Virus record (IMG/VR): IMGVR_UViG_3300044953_000536
Span: 1 to 33,462 of that record
Reading direction: 5' to 3' (one strand)
DNA from: a virus
Length of the DNA stretch: 33,462 nucleotides
This document shows positions 8,536 to 16,552 of this stretch, in pieces. The stretch's first letter is position 1. Each line of letters opens with the position of its first letter. A program made the translations under genes and the position numbers. The notes below the pieces were generated by a model. The model was not told where the DNA came from, ran no database searches, and saw only the letters and a program-made list of their open reading frames with translations.

Positions 8536-11500
8536 ATGTTCACAGAGAAAGAAGAGCGTGATATTGGCTTTAAAGATTTAAGGGTCGAGCCAGAGCCTGA
8601 GGTAACGGAAATCAATAATCAGGGTTTTTTTGGTACTGCTAAAGCTTCTTTTTTAAATAACTTTTTTATTGGGAAGACTTATAACTACCAGATGGGTGCT
8701 TTTGAAACTAATCAAGAGCTAATGAAACAGCAAAATAATCAGCCTGAATTTAACCCGTTAGAAGAAAAATATTTAGATTTAGTCGATTCTTATTATTGGC
8801 CTGATTTGTCAAAGGCTAGAACCGAATCAGAGCTTTATAGAATAGTTGAGAGGATTAATGTTGGAGAGGAGCAAAAAAAAATAATAAATGAAGGTTCTAC
8901 TCTTGGTGCGTTAGCAGGCGGGCTTCTGGCTGGAGCTTTAGATCCATATACTTATCTTTTCCCTGTCAAAGCGCTCAAAACAGCATATCTAGTTCCAGGC
9001 TTAAAATCTTACATTACTACGGCTTTACCAAGCATAGCCGCTGGGTTTGCTGCGCATGAAGCGAATATGATGCTTGTAGATGAGACCAGAAAGCTTGAAG
9101 AATCCATACATAACGTAGCAGTTGGGACAATCCTTGGTGGACTTTTAGGAATGGCTGGCGTAGGAGCTAGGACGCTTAAATACAATGTTTACAAAGAAAT
9201 CCTAGAACATGCTACGGACGGCAAACAAGTAAAATTCTCAGTTGGCCCTAAAGGTGAAATGCTTGGTCTTGAAATATTAGATGAAATGGCTGACGGCTCA
9301 CTGAGCTCCGCAAAAACAATAAGGCTAGATAAAGATGAATTATGGGGATGGGGTAAAAACGGCGAGCTAAAACCAGCGACACCTTTCGTATGGATGACGG
9401 CGAAATTGTTTAGAAACCCCGTTTTATTAGGCATGACAAGCAAGTTTAAGTCTATTAGAAGATTTACGGACGAAGCTTTAGAGCATAACTTTACGATTGC
9501 GAAAAACATTGTAAATAAAGAATCCCATACCGAAGCGTTACAAACTAAAATATGGGGCAGGATGTCTCAGGGAGCTGATAATGAAATTAAGCTCGCTAAC
9601 GCTTATTACGAATACCTAGGAGTAGATCCTGACAAATCTTTAGCAGGCAAAACCATTTCAGGAATAAAAAAAGAAGCTTACAAAAAAGGTAATTTTGATA
9701 AATTTATGGAAGATGTTTATAGTGCCGTCTTAGAAGGTGGTAGTCATTCTAATGGCGTAATATCACGAGAAGCAAATAGGATTATCAAGGAAATCATAGA
9801 ACCAACCACCAAAGAACTACAGGATTTAGGATTATTAGAAAAAGATATTAAGGTATTCGGTTCTTCCCAATATATGATGCGTCTTTATAATAGGGAATAT
9901 ATCACGGCCAATAGACCGACTATACAGAAATTCTTGCTTAACAAATTTTCAGATGTTAATCAAAAAGTTAGAAACTTTCGAAGGCAATATGAAAAAGACC
10001 CTAATTTTTCAAGCCACGAATTTATAAAACTAAAGTTAGATAGCGGTGAACTAACTAGAGACATGTTAACTAAAGATGGTAAGGAATTAAAACTTAGAGC
10101 TGACTTATCTGAAGCCGATTTATCATCTTCGGCTAAAGACACCATTGACACTATTCTTTCGTTAACTGAAGAACAATTGCACACCGCCATCGCTGGGCCT
10201 AAAATGAATGGCTCTGGTGTTCCCAATATTTTAATGGAACGTTCGTTAATGATAAATGACGCTGACTTGCTAAAAGCGGGGATGCTAGTAAAAGATGTCA
10301 GAAAAAACATTAACGCTTACGTAATGCGAGCTAGCAGAATCATTGAAATGGAAAAGTACTTAAGAAGTAAGGGATACACTGGGGAAGGACCAAAATTAGA
10401 ATTTTTAACCAATGAAATAAAAAATGAATATGACGAGTTATTAAGAAAACTAGAATCGAAACACGCTAAAGAAATTGAAAAGACAACAGACAAACAAGCT
10501 GTAGAAAAAAAATATCAGAAAAAGAGACTTAAGCTTGAAAAAGACTTTAAGGATAGTACTGAATTCGCCTCTAATGTCTACAACCGCTTAATGGGATATG
10601 ACTCTCCAAAATATGGGGATTTCATGAGAAGCGTAAGGTTTATGCAGAACTGGGCTTATGCGACCCAGATGGGAGCCTTAGCTTTATTATGCTTGCAAGA
10701 TGCGGTTGTTCCTATTTACAGAAATGGGTTTTTGCCATATTTCAATCACGGAATTAAACCGTTTTTACATAATTTATTTACGGCCTATAAAAATAATAAG
10801 CGTTTAAGAAAAGAAGCCCAAGATATGGCGATTGGGATAGAAACGGCTCAAGCGTTTTATAGTACAAAATTTGATATGGGGCTGGACGTTCAGCTACCTA
10901 TGAATTCCGCTGAAAAATTTATGAATAACGCCGCTAAGTATATGAGCGTTTTAAACTTCGTAAATCCTTGGGAAGATTTTTGGAAACACATATCCTCTAC
11001 GACCTCACAGTCTAGAATGATTGATTATTTAGGAAAATTTAATAAAGGAAAACTCAAAGATAAACATCTACAACAAATGTTAGTCGCTGGCATAGATCCA
11101 AAAAAACACGGAGATATTATTCTAGAACAATTCGCCAAATATGGTGAAAATTTAAACGGCTCTTATCTCCCGAATTTTCATTTATGGGACAATAATGAGG
11201 CTAAAAGAATATTCCAAAACGCTATCAAAAAGGAAGTTAACTCTACAATATTCTCAGGCTCTAACATAGCGTCTTATCCATTGGGAGCAAATCCAAAGGG
11301 AATATCAGGGGCATTACTGATGTATATGGGGTGGGGATTTCAAGCGACAGCCAATTATCTTGTTCCTTTGTTGCAAAAATATGATTTCAATAAATGCTCT
11401 GGAATAGCGATGATGATGGCTACTTCAGCATTGGTCGAACCACTTAGGAAAATATCAAAAGGGGAAGAGCCAGATCTTGAACCTGCCCACCTATTTCAAC

Positions 11501-11835
11501 ATGCGTTATTGAATTCTGGCGTACTGGGTACGTTTGGGGACGTTTTTAACAGAATCAACGCAATAGGTAATTTATTTCCAGGATTAAATATTGATCGTTT
11601 TAAACACGCAGGCAGACTAATGCAATTCGCTCCTGAAAGCATTCTACAAAGCGGGACAAGTGTTGCGGGAATGTTTATCAACCAAGAGTGGAACAAAAAG
11701 GATTGGAAAAAAGCTTTAAATATGGTTCCTTTAAGTAGTCTTATATATTTGAGAAGATTTGAAAATGACTTAATAGATTCTTTTGATATCCCAGAAACTA
11801 GACAAAAAGCAGAAAAGCTTAAGGAGTGGAGATAA
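8536..11835 (+). CDS. Large internal virion / DNA-ejection protein (T7 gp16-like)
   Basis: A 1099-aa protein, the largest in the window. Residues about 115-200 contain a glycine/alanine-rich hydrophobic region (GALAGGLLAGALDPYTYLFP, then SIAAGFAAHEANMMLV and VGTILGGLLGMAGVGA), which could insert in the host membrane. A charged helical section with many Lys and Glu lies around residues 630-680, and another hydrophobic stretch (YATQMGALALLCLQDAVVP) around 710. I saw no lytic transglycosylase signature at the N-terminus, unlike T7 gp16, so wall-cutting may be absent or located elsewhere. The role as ejection-channel protein is inferred from order, size and hydrophobic segments. Confidence 0.62.
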   Translation: MFTEKEERDIGFKDLRVEPEPEVTEINNQGFFGTAKASFLNNFFIGKTYNYQMGAFETNQELMKQQNNQPEFNPLEEKYLDLVDSYYWPDLSKARTESELYRIVERINVGEEQKKIINEGSTLGALAGGLLAGALDPYTYLFPVKALKTAYLVPGLKSYITTALPSIAAGFAAHEANMMLVDETRKLEESIHNVAVGTILGGLLGMAGVGARTLKYNVYKEILEHATDGKQVKFSVGPKGEMLGLEILDEMADGSLSSAKTIRLDKDELWGWGKNGELKPATPFVWMTAKLFRNPVLLGMTSKFKSIRRFTDEALEHNFTIAKNIVNKESHTEALQTKIWGRMSQGADNEIKLANAYYEYLGVDPDKSLAGKTISGIKKEAYKKGNFDKFMEDVYSAVLEGGSHSNGVISREANRIIKEIIEPTTKELQDLGLLEKDIKVFGSSQYMMRLYNREYITANRPTIQKFLLNKFSDVNQKVRNFRRQYEKDPNFSSHEFIKLKLDSGELTRDMLTKDGKELKLRADLSEADLSSSAKDTIDTILSLTEEQLHTAIAGPKMNGSGVPNILMERSLMINDADLLKAGMLVKDVRKNINAYVMRASRIIEMEKYLRSKGYTGEGPKLEFLTNEIKNEYDELLRKLESKHAKEIEKTTDKQAVEKKYQKKRLKLEKDFKDSTEFASNVYNRLMGYDSPKYGDFMRSVRFMQNWAYATQMGALALLCLQDAVVPIYRNGFLPYFNHGIKPFLHNLFTAYKNNKRLRKEAQDMAIGIETAQAFYSTKFDMGLDVQLPMNSAEKFMNNAAKYMSVLNFVNPWEDFWKHISSTTSQSRMIDYLGKFNKGKLKDKHLQQMLVAGIDPKKHGDIILEQFAKYGENLNGSYLPNFHLWDNNEAKRIFQNAIKKEVNSTIFSGSNIASYPLGANPKGISGALLMYMGWGFQATANYLVPLLQKYDFNKCSGIAMMMATSALVEPLRKISKGEEPDLEPAHLFQHALLNSGVLGTFGDVFNRINAIGNLFPGLNIDRFKHAGRLMQFAPESILQSGTSVAGMFINQEWNKKDWKKALNMVPLSSLIYLRRFENDLIDSFDIPETRQKAEKLKEWR

Positions 11836-12980
11836 TGCCAAGCATACCGATAACAGACGCAGTGCCACGAATCCAATACATCTCAGCAGTGAATCAAGTA
11901 ACGTTCGGTGTAGGGTTCATATTTTTTAAACCTGAAGATTTAAAAGTATTCGTCACGCAAGCAGGCTCGCCAGCAAGTGACACGAACGATATTTTAAATT
12001 TAACCGTTGACTATTCGGTAATTCAGAATCCTAATTACACGGGTTCTATTACCATTACTAATCCTAATAAGCTTCCGCAAGCAGGAGATAGAATTACGAT
12101 CATTAGGGACATGTCTAACGCTAGAGCTAACTTTTACAACAACGCTGGCGCATTTACGTCTGATGCAGTTAACACCGATTTTGAAAGCCAAGTGTTGATG
12201 ATTCAGCAAAACAAGATGAAAGAAGAAAAGTTGAACATTCATTACAACACAAGTGAAAGTGTGCTAGATGGTGACATTTTACTTCCAGTTCTTGGGCCTA
12301 ACCAGTTTTGGAAGAAAGACCCTACGGGGCTCATGATGACTAAAGGCACAATACCCGACCCGTTCCCTGGTGGTGGTACAGTGTCACAAGTAGATACGGG
12401 CGATGGCCTGCAAGGTGGCCCAATTACCGGAGTTGGAACAGTCTCATTGAGGCCTAGTGGCGTAGTCCCTGGAAATTATACTTCACTGAACGCAACAGTA
12501 GACCAGTATGGAAGAATTACCGCCGCTGCGGATGGGGTCAATGGAACCGTTAGACAAGTCGATACGCAAGGCTTAGCGACAGGTGGCCCCATTACGGATA
12601 ATGGAACCATAAACGTTCCTGTTGCCCAACAAGCGGATATGCAGACGCCAGTTAGCAATGCGCTTGCCGTAACTCCACAGAATTTATTTTATTATCCAGG
12701 CGTGGCTAAAGCCTGGGTTGTTTTCCAAGGAAATAATGCGCAAATTTTAGGCCAACATAATATTGCACAAGTTGTCAGAAATAGTACTGGCAATTATACG
12801 ATTACGTTTAATTTTCCGTTTTACCTTGTTTCTACATTTATTTCTTTTTCTTATATTGGCGTATTTTACGCTTGGAACGTGGTCAATCAAACTACCATAA
12901 ACGTATATTTTCAAAATTCATTATCTCAAGCGGTAGAACCGAATAATATACATTGCTTATTTTTTGGAATTAGAGCATAG
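11835..12980 (+). CDS. Tail fibre protein with T7 gp17-like N-terminus
   Basis: A 381-aa protein. ATG 11835 overlaps the previous stop (TAATG) and has AAGGAG at 11821-11826. Residues 1-150 fit the virion-anchoring domain of T7-type fibres: VTFGVGFIFFKPEDLKVFVT, then DYSV, GDRITIIRDM and a downstream FESQVLMIQQNKMKEEK helix. Two related repeats follow, QVDTGDGLQGGPITGVGT and QVDTQGLATGGPITDNGT, a pattern of fibre shafts. The C-terminus (AWVVFQGNNAQILGQHNIA…) is beta-rich and is the likely receptor-contact part. It is shorter than T7 gp17 (553 aa). A second fibre set lies at the right end of the window. Confidence 0.72.
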   Translation: MPSIPITDAVPRIQYISAVNQVTFGVGFIFFKPEDLKVFVTQAGSPASDTNDILNLTVDYSVIQNPNYTGSITITNPNKLPQAGDRITIIRDMSNARANFYNNAGAFTSDAVNTDFESQVLMIQQNKMKEEKLNIHYNTSESVLDGDILLPVLGPNQFWKKDPTGLMMTKGTIPDPFPGGGTVSQVDTGDGLQGGPITGVGTVSLRPSGVVPGNYTSLNATVDQYGRITAAADGVNGTVRQVDTQGLATGGPITDNGTINVPVAQQADMQTPVSNALAVTPQNLFYYPGVAKAWVVFQGNNAQILGQHNIAQVVRNSTGNYTITFNFPFYLVSTFISFSYIGVFYAWNVVNQTTINVYFQNSLSQAVEPNNIHCLFFGIRA

Positions 12981-12989
12981 GAGATTTTT

Positions 12990-13130
12990 ATGCCATTGAA
13001 AAAAGGTAGTAATAAAAAGGTTATTTCTGATAACATTAAAGAGCTGAGACATTCTGGTTATCCTGAAAAACAAGCGGTAGCTATAGCAATGCAGAAGGCG
13101 GGGAAAGGCAAAGAGAAAAAGGGGAAATAA
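12990..13130 (+). CDS. Small basic phage protein (46 aa)
   Basis: ATG 12990 with TAGGAG (12978-12983) about six bases upstream gives MPLKKGSNKKVISDNIKELR and a C-terminus ending KGKEKKGK. The pattern KKGSNKKVISDNI followed by GYPEKQAVAIAMQKAG is a small protein I recognise from many phage and prophage genomes, usually near terminase or structural genes; its function is not known to me. It lies between the fibre gene and TerL in the late operon. Confidence 0.65.
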   Translation: MPLKKGSNKKVISDNIKELRHSGYPEKQAVAIAMQKAGKGKEKKGK

Positions 13131-13131
13131 T

Positions 13132-13242
13132 ATGGCTAGCAAAAAAGTTAAGACCAAGAAAGAAGCTGAAAAAGAATCTTTTAAAGAGGATTCTAAAAAG
13201 AAAACGGGGAAACGGATGTTTCCGAGGGTGAAAAGTAAATAA
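13132..13242 (+). CDS. Very small lysine-rich protein (36 aa)
   Basis: ATG 13132 gives MASKKVKTKKEAEKESFKED and ends RMFPRVKSK. AAAGGGG (13119-13124) precedes it. Nearly 40 percent of residues are Lys or Arg. The frame is short and low in complexity, so it could be chance, but spacing and the ribosome site fit the tight operon. A nucleic-acid-binding or packaging-linked role would be speculation. Confidence 0.45.
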   Translation: MASKKVKTKKEAEKESFKEDSKKKTGKRMFPRVKSK

Positions 13243-13248
13243 TTAATA

Positions 13249-14580
13249 ATGGAACTACCTTATAAGTTTGAGCCAAGACTTTATCAAAAGAAAAAGTTTA
13301 AAGCTTTTTTTCAAGATAATATCAAGCACCACTTGTGGGTAGTCCATAGACGGGGCGGAAAGGATAAGTGCGCTCTTAACATTATGGTTGCGGCCGCTTT
13401 AAAAAAAGTAGGCGTTTATCTTTATCTGTTCCCAGAGAGCAAACAAGCCAGAAAAGTGATATGGCGGGGTCTTGATGATGAAGGAATGCCTTTTTTAGAC
13501 CACGTTCCTAAAGAATTAATAGATGGAAAACCAAACTCAACGGAAATGTTTGTTAAGCTAAAGAATGGCTCTATTATTCAACTTGCAGGCTCTAATAATG
13601 TTGGTTCTTTACTAGGAATGGGAGCTTGCGGAATTGTATATAGTGAGTTTCAGAGGCATAATCCTTTAGTGCTTCAATACTTAAGTCCTATGATAGTTCA
13701 AACTAATGGTTGGGAAATTATTCAAGGAACGCCGTTAGGTAAAAATCACTTCTTTAAACTTTATCAAAATGTTGTCTCATCTCCTAAATGGTATACGACT
13801 GTTCTTGGTATAGACAAAACCAAAAAGAATGATGGTTCGCCAGTCGTTACCGAAGAACAAGTAGAAGACGAAAGGAAAAAAGGAATATCGGAAGAGGGTA
13901 TCAGGCAAGAGTATTATTGTGATTGGAATGTTGGTGTACAAGGGGCTTATTTTACTAAAGAATTTGATGATATTGAAAGAGAAAATAGAATTTGTAATTT
14001 TGATATTAATCCAAACTTGCCCGTATTTACCAGTTGGGATATAGGGGTAAGTGACCCTACTTGTATTTGGTTTTTCCAATTAAATGGCGAGTATATAGAC
14101 TTTATTTACTACATTGAAAAAACAGACCAAGGTATTGAGTATTATGCAAGAGAATTAAATAGGGTAAGACAAGAGCTAGGAATTAATTACCAGTATCATT
14201 TTGCGCCTCATGACATTCAGCAAAGAAAATGGGGTTACTCCGCTCGTTCCTCGCTATCACTCGCTAGAGAAGCGGGCATAATTTTTCAGGTGGTACCTGA
14301 TGTTGGCATTGACAACGGTATCCAAGCAATGCGAGCGATACTGCCTAAATGCAGGTTCCATATTCATAATTGTGCGTTAGGAATTGACTCTTTAAGGGAA
14401 TATAGGCGTGAATGGGACGATGAAAACAGAACATTTAAACCTAAACCATTACACAACTGGGCAAGTCATGGAGCAGATGCGTTTAGGTACTTTGCGGTAT
14501 ATTGGAGTGAAAACATGGCTAGACCAGACATGAATAAGCCTAGAAAATATCAATCAAGCTTCCATGAGATGTATAATTGA
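13249..14580 (+). CDS. terL: Terminase large subunit (packaging ATPase and nuclease)
   Basis: A 443-aa protein that powers DNA entry into the empty head and cuts the concatemer. The Walker A-type loop is HRRGGKDK (residues 33-40), the Walker B region CGIVYSEF (127-134), and the coupling motif QGTP (159-162). The nuclease domain shows TSWDIGVSDPT (D264), the APHD motif (D322) and HNWASHGADAFRYF (D410), the three acidic positions expected for RNase H-fold terminases. It follows the tail fibre gene, as gene 19 does in T7. No clear ribosome site precedes ATG 13249. The likely small subunit lies more than 11 kb away at 25629. Confidence 0.88.
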   Translation: MELPYKFEPRLYQKKKFKAFFQDNIKHHLWVVHRRGGKDKCALNIMVAAALKKVGVYLYLFPESKQARKVIWRGLDDEGMPFLDHVPKELIDGKPNSTEMFVKLKNGSIIQLAGSNNVGSLLGMGACGIVYSEFQRHNPLVLQYLSPMIVQTNGWEIIQGTPLGKNHFFKLYQNVVSSPKWYTTVLGIDKTKKNDGSPVVTEEQVEDERKKGISEEGIRQEYYCDWNVGVQGAYFTKEFDDIERENRICNFDINPNLPVFTSWDIGVSDPTCIWFFQLNGEYIDFIYYIEKTDQGIEYYARELNRVRQELGINYQYHFAPHDIQQRKWGYSARSSLSLAREAGIIFQVVPDVGIDNGIQAMRAILPKCRFHIHNCALGIDSLREYRREWDDENRTFKPKPLHNWASHGADAFRYFAVYWSENMARPDMNKPRKYQSSFHEMYN

Positions 14581-14616
14581 TGATTGCGGATTTAATTTTA
14601 AACAAGAGAGGACATT

Positions 14617-14796
14617 ATGACTAATTTTGATATGAATGTAGCTGAAAAAGCTTTAGACTTTGCTATTAAGCAAGGATTTTCTTGTTATGACTATACGCTA
14701 ATTGCCGCAGAGCAATATTATAAATTTTTAACAGGCATTTCCTCTTGCCTTAGCCACGGTCAAGAAGGTGGTAAGCCAAAAGAAAATTTAAGTTAG
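14617..14796 (+). CDS. Hypothetical 59-aa protein after terL
   Basis: ATG 14617 preceded by AGAGAGGA (14604-14611) gives MTNFDMNVAEKALDFAIKQG, then FSCYDYTLIAAEQYYKF. It is a small, mostly helical soluble protein with two cysteines. It is the last rightward gene of the late operon before a structured spacer and opposite-strand genes. I do not recognise it. Confidence 0.55.
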   Translation: MTNFDMNVAEKALDFAIKQGFSCYDYTLIAAEQYYKFLTGISSCLSHGQEGGKPKENLS

Positions 14797-14819
14797 AGCG
14801 TATCCCCTATGGATATGGC

Positions 14820-14878
14820 CCACCCACTCAAGCCATCGTTTGGGTACTCAGATGCAGTTGGTTTACCTCGAGGGGTGG
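14820..14878. other. Interrupted hairpin between convergent genes
   Basis: CCACCC-a-CTC (14820-14829) pairs with GAGGGGTGG (14870-14878), nine pairs with one bulged A. Inside it AAGCCA (14830-14835) can pair with TGGTTT (14859-14864), allowing one G-U. There is no T-run, so it is not a classical intrinsic terminator. The 88-base spacer separates the end of the late operon from the end of a leftward gene, so it may end or block transcription from either side, or encode a small structured RNA. Confidence 0.3.
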
Positions 14879-14884
14879 ATGAAA

Positions 14885-15295
14885 CTAGCCTAAGAAAATT
14901 TTAACGGCAATTGCGGACAATAGAGTAAATACGCCTGTACTAATGACGCCGCCCAGAACGTATACTAATTTTAGGCTTGATTTTAAATCTTTAATGTCTT
15001 CCCTTAACTCAGAATGAAGTTTAGCTGCTTGTAATTTAGCTTCAAACACTCCTTCTCTGACTATACCTATTTCTTTCATAAGTTCAGATTTTACGTCAGC
15101 AATTTTTAATTCAAGCTTTAGTTCAGTATTAGCAACATCTTTTCGTACGTCAGAAATATCTGGTTTAGTAGCAAGATTATCTAAATTTGACTTATGAGAT
15201 GACTCAATAATTTCAACAAATATTTCTGCGGTTTCTTTCTTCAAGCCAGACTTAACTAACTGATTGACAGCTTTGTTAGTATCTATGTGCATCAT
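14885..15295 (-). CDS. Coiled-coil protein with C-terminal membrane anchor (DUF1640/CCDC90-like)
   Basis: About 136 aa from ATG 15295, which lies eight bases after GAGGAG; ATG 15301 or GTG 15304 are alternatives overlapping the upstream stop. The N-terminus (LVKSGLKKETAEIFVEIIE) resembles the start of DUF1640-type proteins, then a long heptad-rich helix (ATKPDISDVRKDVANTELKL…) leads to one hydrophobic segment near the C-terminus (LVYVLGGVISTGVFTLLSAI). Such proteins are widespread in bacteria and phages, with no settled role. It is co-transcribed with the Cro-like gene before it, opposite in direction to the late genes, which suggests expression in the prophage state. Confidence 0.6.
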   Translation of the reverse strand: MMHIDTNKAVNQLVKSGLKKETAEIFVEIIESSHKSNLDNLATKPDISDVRKDVANTELKLELKIADVKSELMKEIGIVREGVFEAKLQAAKLHSELREDIKDLKSSLKLVYVLGGVISTGVFTLLSAIAVKIFLG

Positions 15296-15300
15296 GTTCA

Positions 15301-15573
15301 TCACTCCTCAGCCTCTGGCATCTTCCATATTATATCAGGACATAACTCTTCCGGTCGAACTTTGCCTTTAGTGGCAATTACTATTTTAGGGACGTGTTTT
15401 GGCGGTATAGGTTTTCTAGTATAGAGCCATTTTGAAATGGCGGCATGATCAACATCAATATCGACCGCAAGATTTGTTACTCCACCAACAATATCAACCG
15501 CTTTCTTTAAAGCTTTTTTCATAACTTTTCCTGATGGTGGCCTGCCTCTTTTCACAGTTTTTTTTCTTTCCAT
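15301..15573 (-). CDS. Small Cro/YdaS-like DNA-binding protein
   Basis: I chose ATG 15573 (MERKKTVKRGRPPSGK, 90 aa), preceded by AGGAT; an upstream in-frame start at 15660 would add a hydrophobic tail across the promoter. The core GGVTNLAVDIDVDHAAISKW is a helix-turn-helix, followed by YTRKPIPPKHVPKIVIATKG and the closing RPEELCPDI, the arrangement of Cro-like proteins of the YdaS type. The basic N-terminus contains GRPPSGK, an AT-hook-like element. It probably represses its own promoter, where two half-sites TTACACA and TGTGTAA flank the -10 box. Its stop overlaps the start region of the coiled-coil gene. Confidence 0.68.
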   Translation of the reverse strand: MERKKTVKRGRPPSGKVMKKALKKAVDIVGGVTNLAVDIDVDHAAISKWLYTRKPIPPKHVPKIVIATKGKVRPEELCPDIIWKMPEAEE

Positions 15574-15583
15574 AGTGATCCTA

Positions 15584-15630
15584 TTACACAAAACCAATGA
15601 ACTATAAGTATAAATGTGTAAAAAGAACAA
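15584..15630 (-). promoter_or_regulatory. Leftward promoter with flanking operator half-sites
   Basis: On the minus strand TTGTTC (plus 15625-15630), 17 bases, then TTATAG (plus 15602-15607). A perfect 7-base inverted pair, TTACACA at 15584-15590 and TGTGTAA at 15615-15621, has centres 31 bases apart, about three helical turns, and brackets the -10 box. This fits autoregulation by the Cro-like protein encoded just downstream. No binding data; read from sequence only. Confidence 0.45.
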
Positions 15631-15699
15631 AAACACTACATAAATCTGTCCTTTAGACACTAATATAAGCTATAATCTTCAAATTAGGTCGCCTTGTTT

Positions 15700-15728
15700 T
15701 TGTGACGTTTTTCGTTACAAATTATAGG
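15700..15728 (+). promoter_or_regulatory. Rightward promoter for endolysin/response regulator with dyad in spacer
   Basis: TTGTGA (15700-15705), a 17-base spacer and TATAGG (15723-15728). The dyad TTGTGACG-ttttt-CGTTACAA (15700-15720; one mismatched pair) covers the -35 box and most of the spacer, a position where a bound repressor would block RNA polymerase. It points to the GH19 endolysin gene 120 bases downstream. It could also be a hairpin in an upstream transcript. Confidence 0.45.
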
Positions 15729-15850
15729 GTTTTTGTAGCATTTTCAGCTGTATAGGTCATCAATTATTGTACACAATCGAAGCTACATATTTAGATACTA
15801 GACTTCTTGATAATTGTCTCAAAGGCAAATTATTGAGAGGAGTCATTATC

Positions 15851-16552
15851 ATGAACTGGTTATTCAACTTGTTACGAAAACTGTTGGGTTTAGCTTTCCG
15901 TTGTCCGAGAGTATATGAGTTTTTGCTTGGCTACTCGCTAGAAAAGTTAAGCCAGAAGCAAGACAAGCAATTAAAACTTTTGGAAGCTGCTATCTCGAAG
16001 AATGCGGATAAGGCCATAGACGCTAAAGAGTGCGCCCATTACTTCTGGTTAGCCTCAAAAACACTTGGAATAAAGCTCACAGCGGATATGTTGCCACACA
16101 TCTTCTCCCAGTTTGGACATGAGACGGGCGGGTTTAGGTTTCTCGTGGAGCATTCACCAAAGGGCGTAGATGCATATCAATATTTCGAGTCCAAGTACGG
16201 CATGCGAAAAGACTTGGGTAATATCGAGAAAGGAGACGGCTACAAGTATCGTGGCAGAGGATTCGCTCACATAACTGGTCGTGCGAACTACCAACACTTT
16301 GGCCAAAAACTTGGCATTGATTTAATCAACGAACCAGACTTAGCGTCTGACAAGCTGATAGCCGCCAAGATTGCGTTGCTGTATTTCGTTGAGCGGGCGT
16401 TACGTAAAATTTCATACCGAGACTTTGAGAGGGACGTGTTCGAGGTATCGAAAGCCATTAACCATCCCGCAGCCAAAAGGATTGAGCAGATTAACGGCTT
16501 CGCTGATCGCATGAAGCGAGCGCTACAAACCAAGGAAGCCTTGCAGTGTTAG
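15851..16552 (+). CDS. Endolysin, glycoside hydrolase family 19 (chitinase-like)
   Basis: A 233-aa peptidoglycan-cutting enzyme for host lysis. GAGAGGAG ends about nine bases before ATG 15851. The GH19 signatures are QFGHETGGF (residues 88-95, catalytic Glu91) and KYRGRGFAHITGRANY (132-147), the standard substrate-cleft motif. The second acid may be Glu100 in LVEHS. The N-terminus, MNWLFNLLRKLLGLAFRC, is a cationic hydrophobic helix rather than a clean signal peptide; it could help membrane contact or export. I find no clear holin next to it. The last seven bases overlap the response regulator gene. A rightward promoter with dyad lies at 15700-15728. Confidence 0.85.
   Translation: MNWLFNLLRKLLGLAFRCPRVYEFLLGYSLEKLSQKQDKQLKLLEAAISKNADKAIDAKECAHYFWLASKTLGIKLTADMLPHIFSQFGHETGGFRFLVEHSPKGVDAYQYFESKYGMRKDLGNIEKGDGYKYRGRGFAHITGRANYQHFGQKLGIDLINEPDLASDKLIAAKIALLYFVERALRKISYRDFERDVFEVSKAINHPAAKRIEQINGFADRMKRALQTKEALQC

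Noticed and set aside
11835-12980. Diversity-generating retroelement acting on the fibre
   Set aside because: A Bbp19-like gene recalls phage BPP-1, but no reverse transcriptase gene and no template/variable repeat pair with adenine-specific changes is visible in the window.
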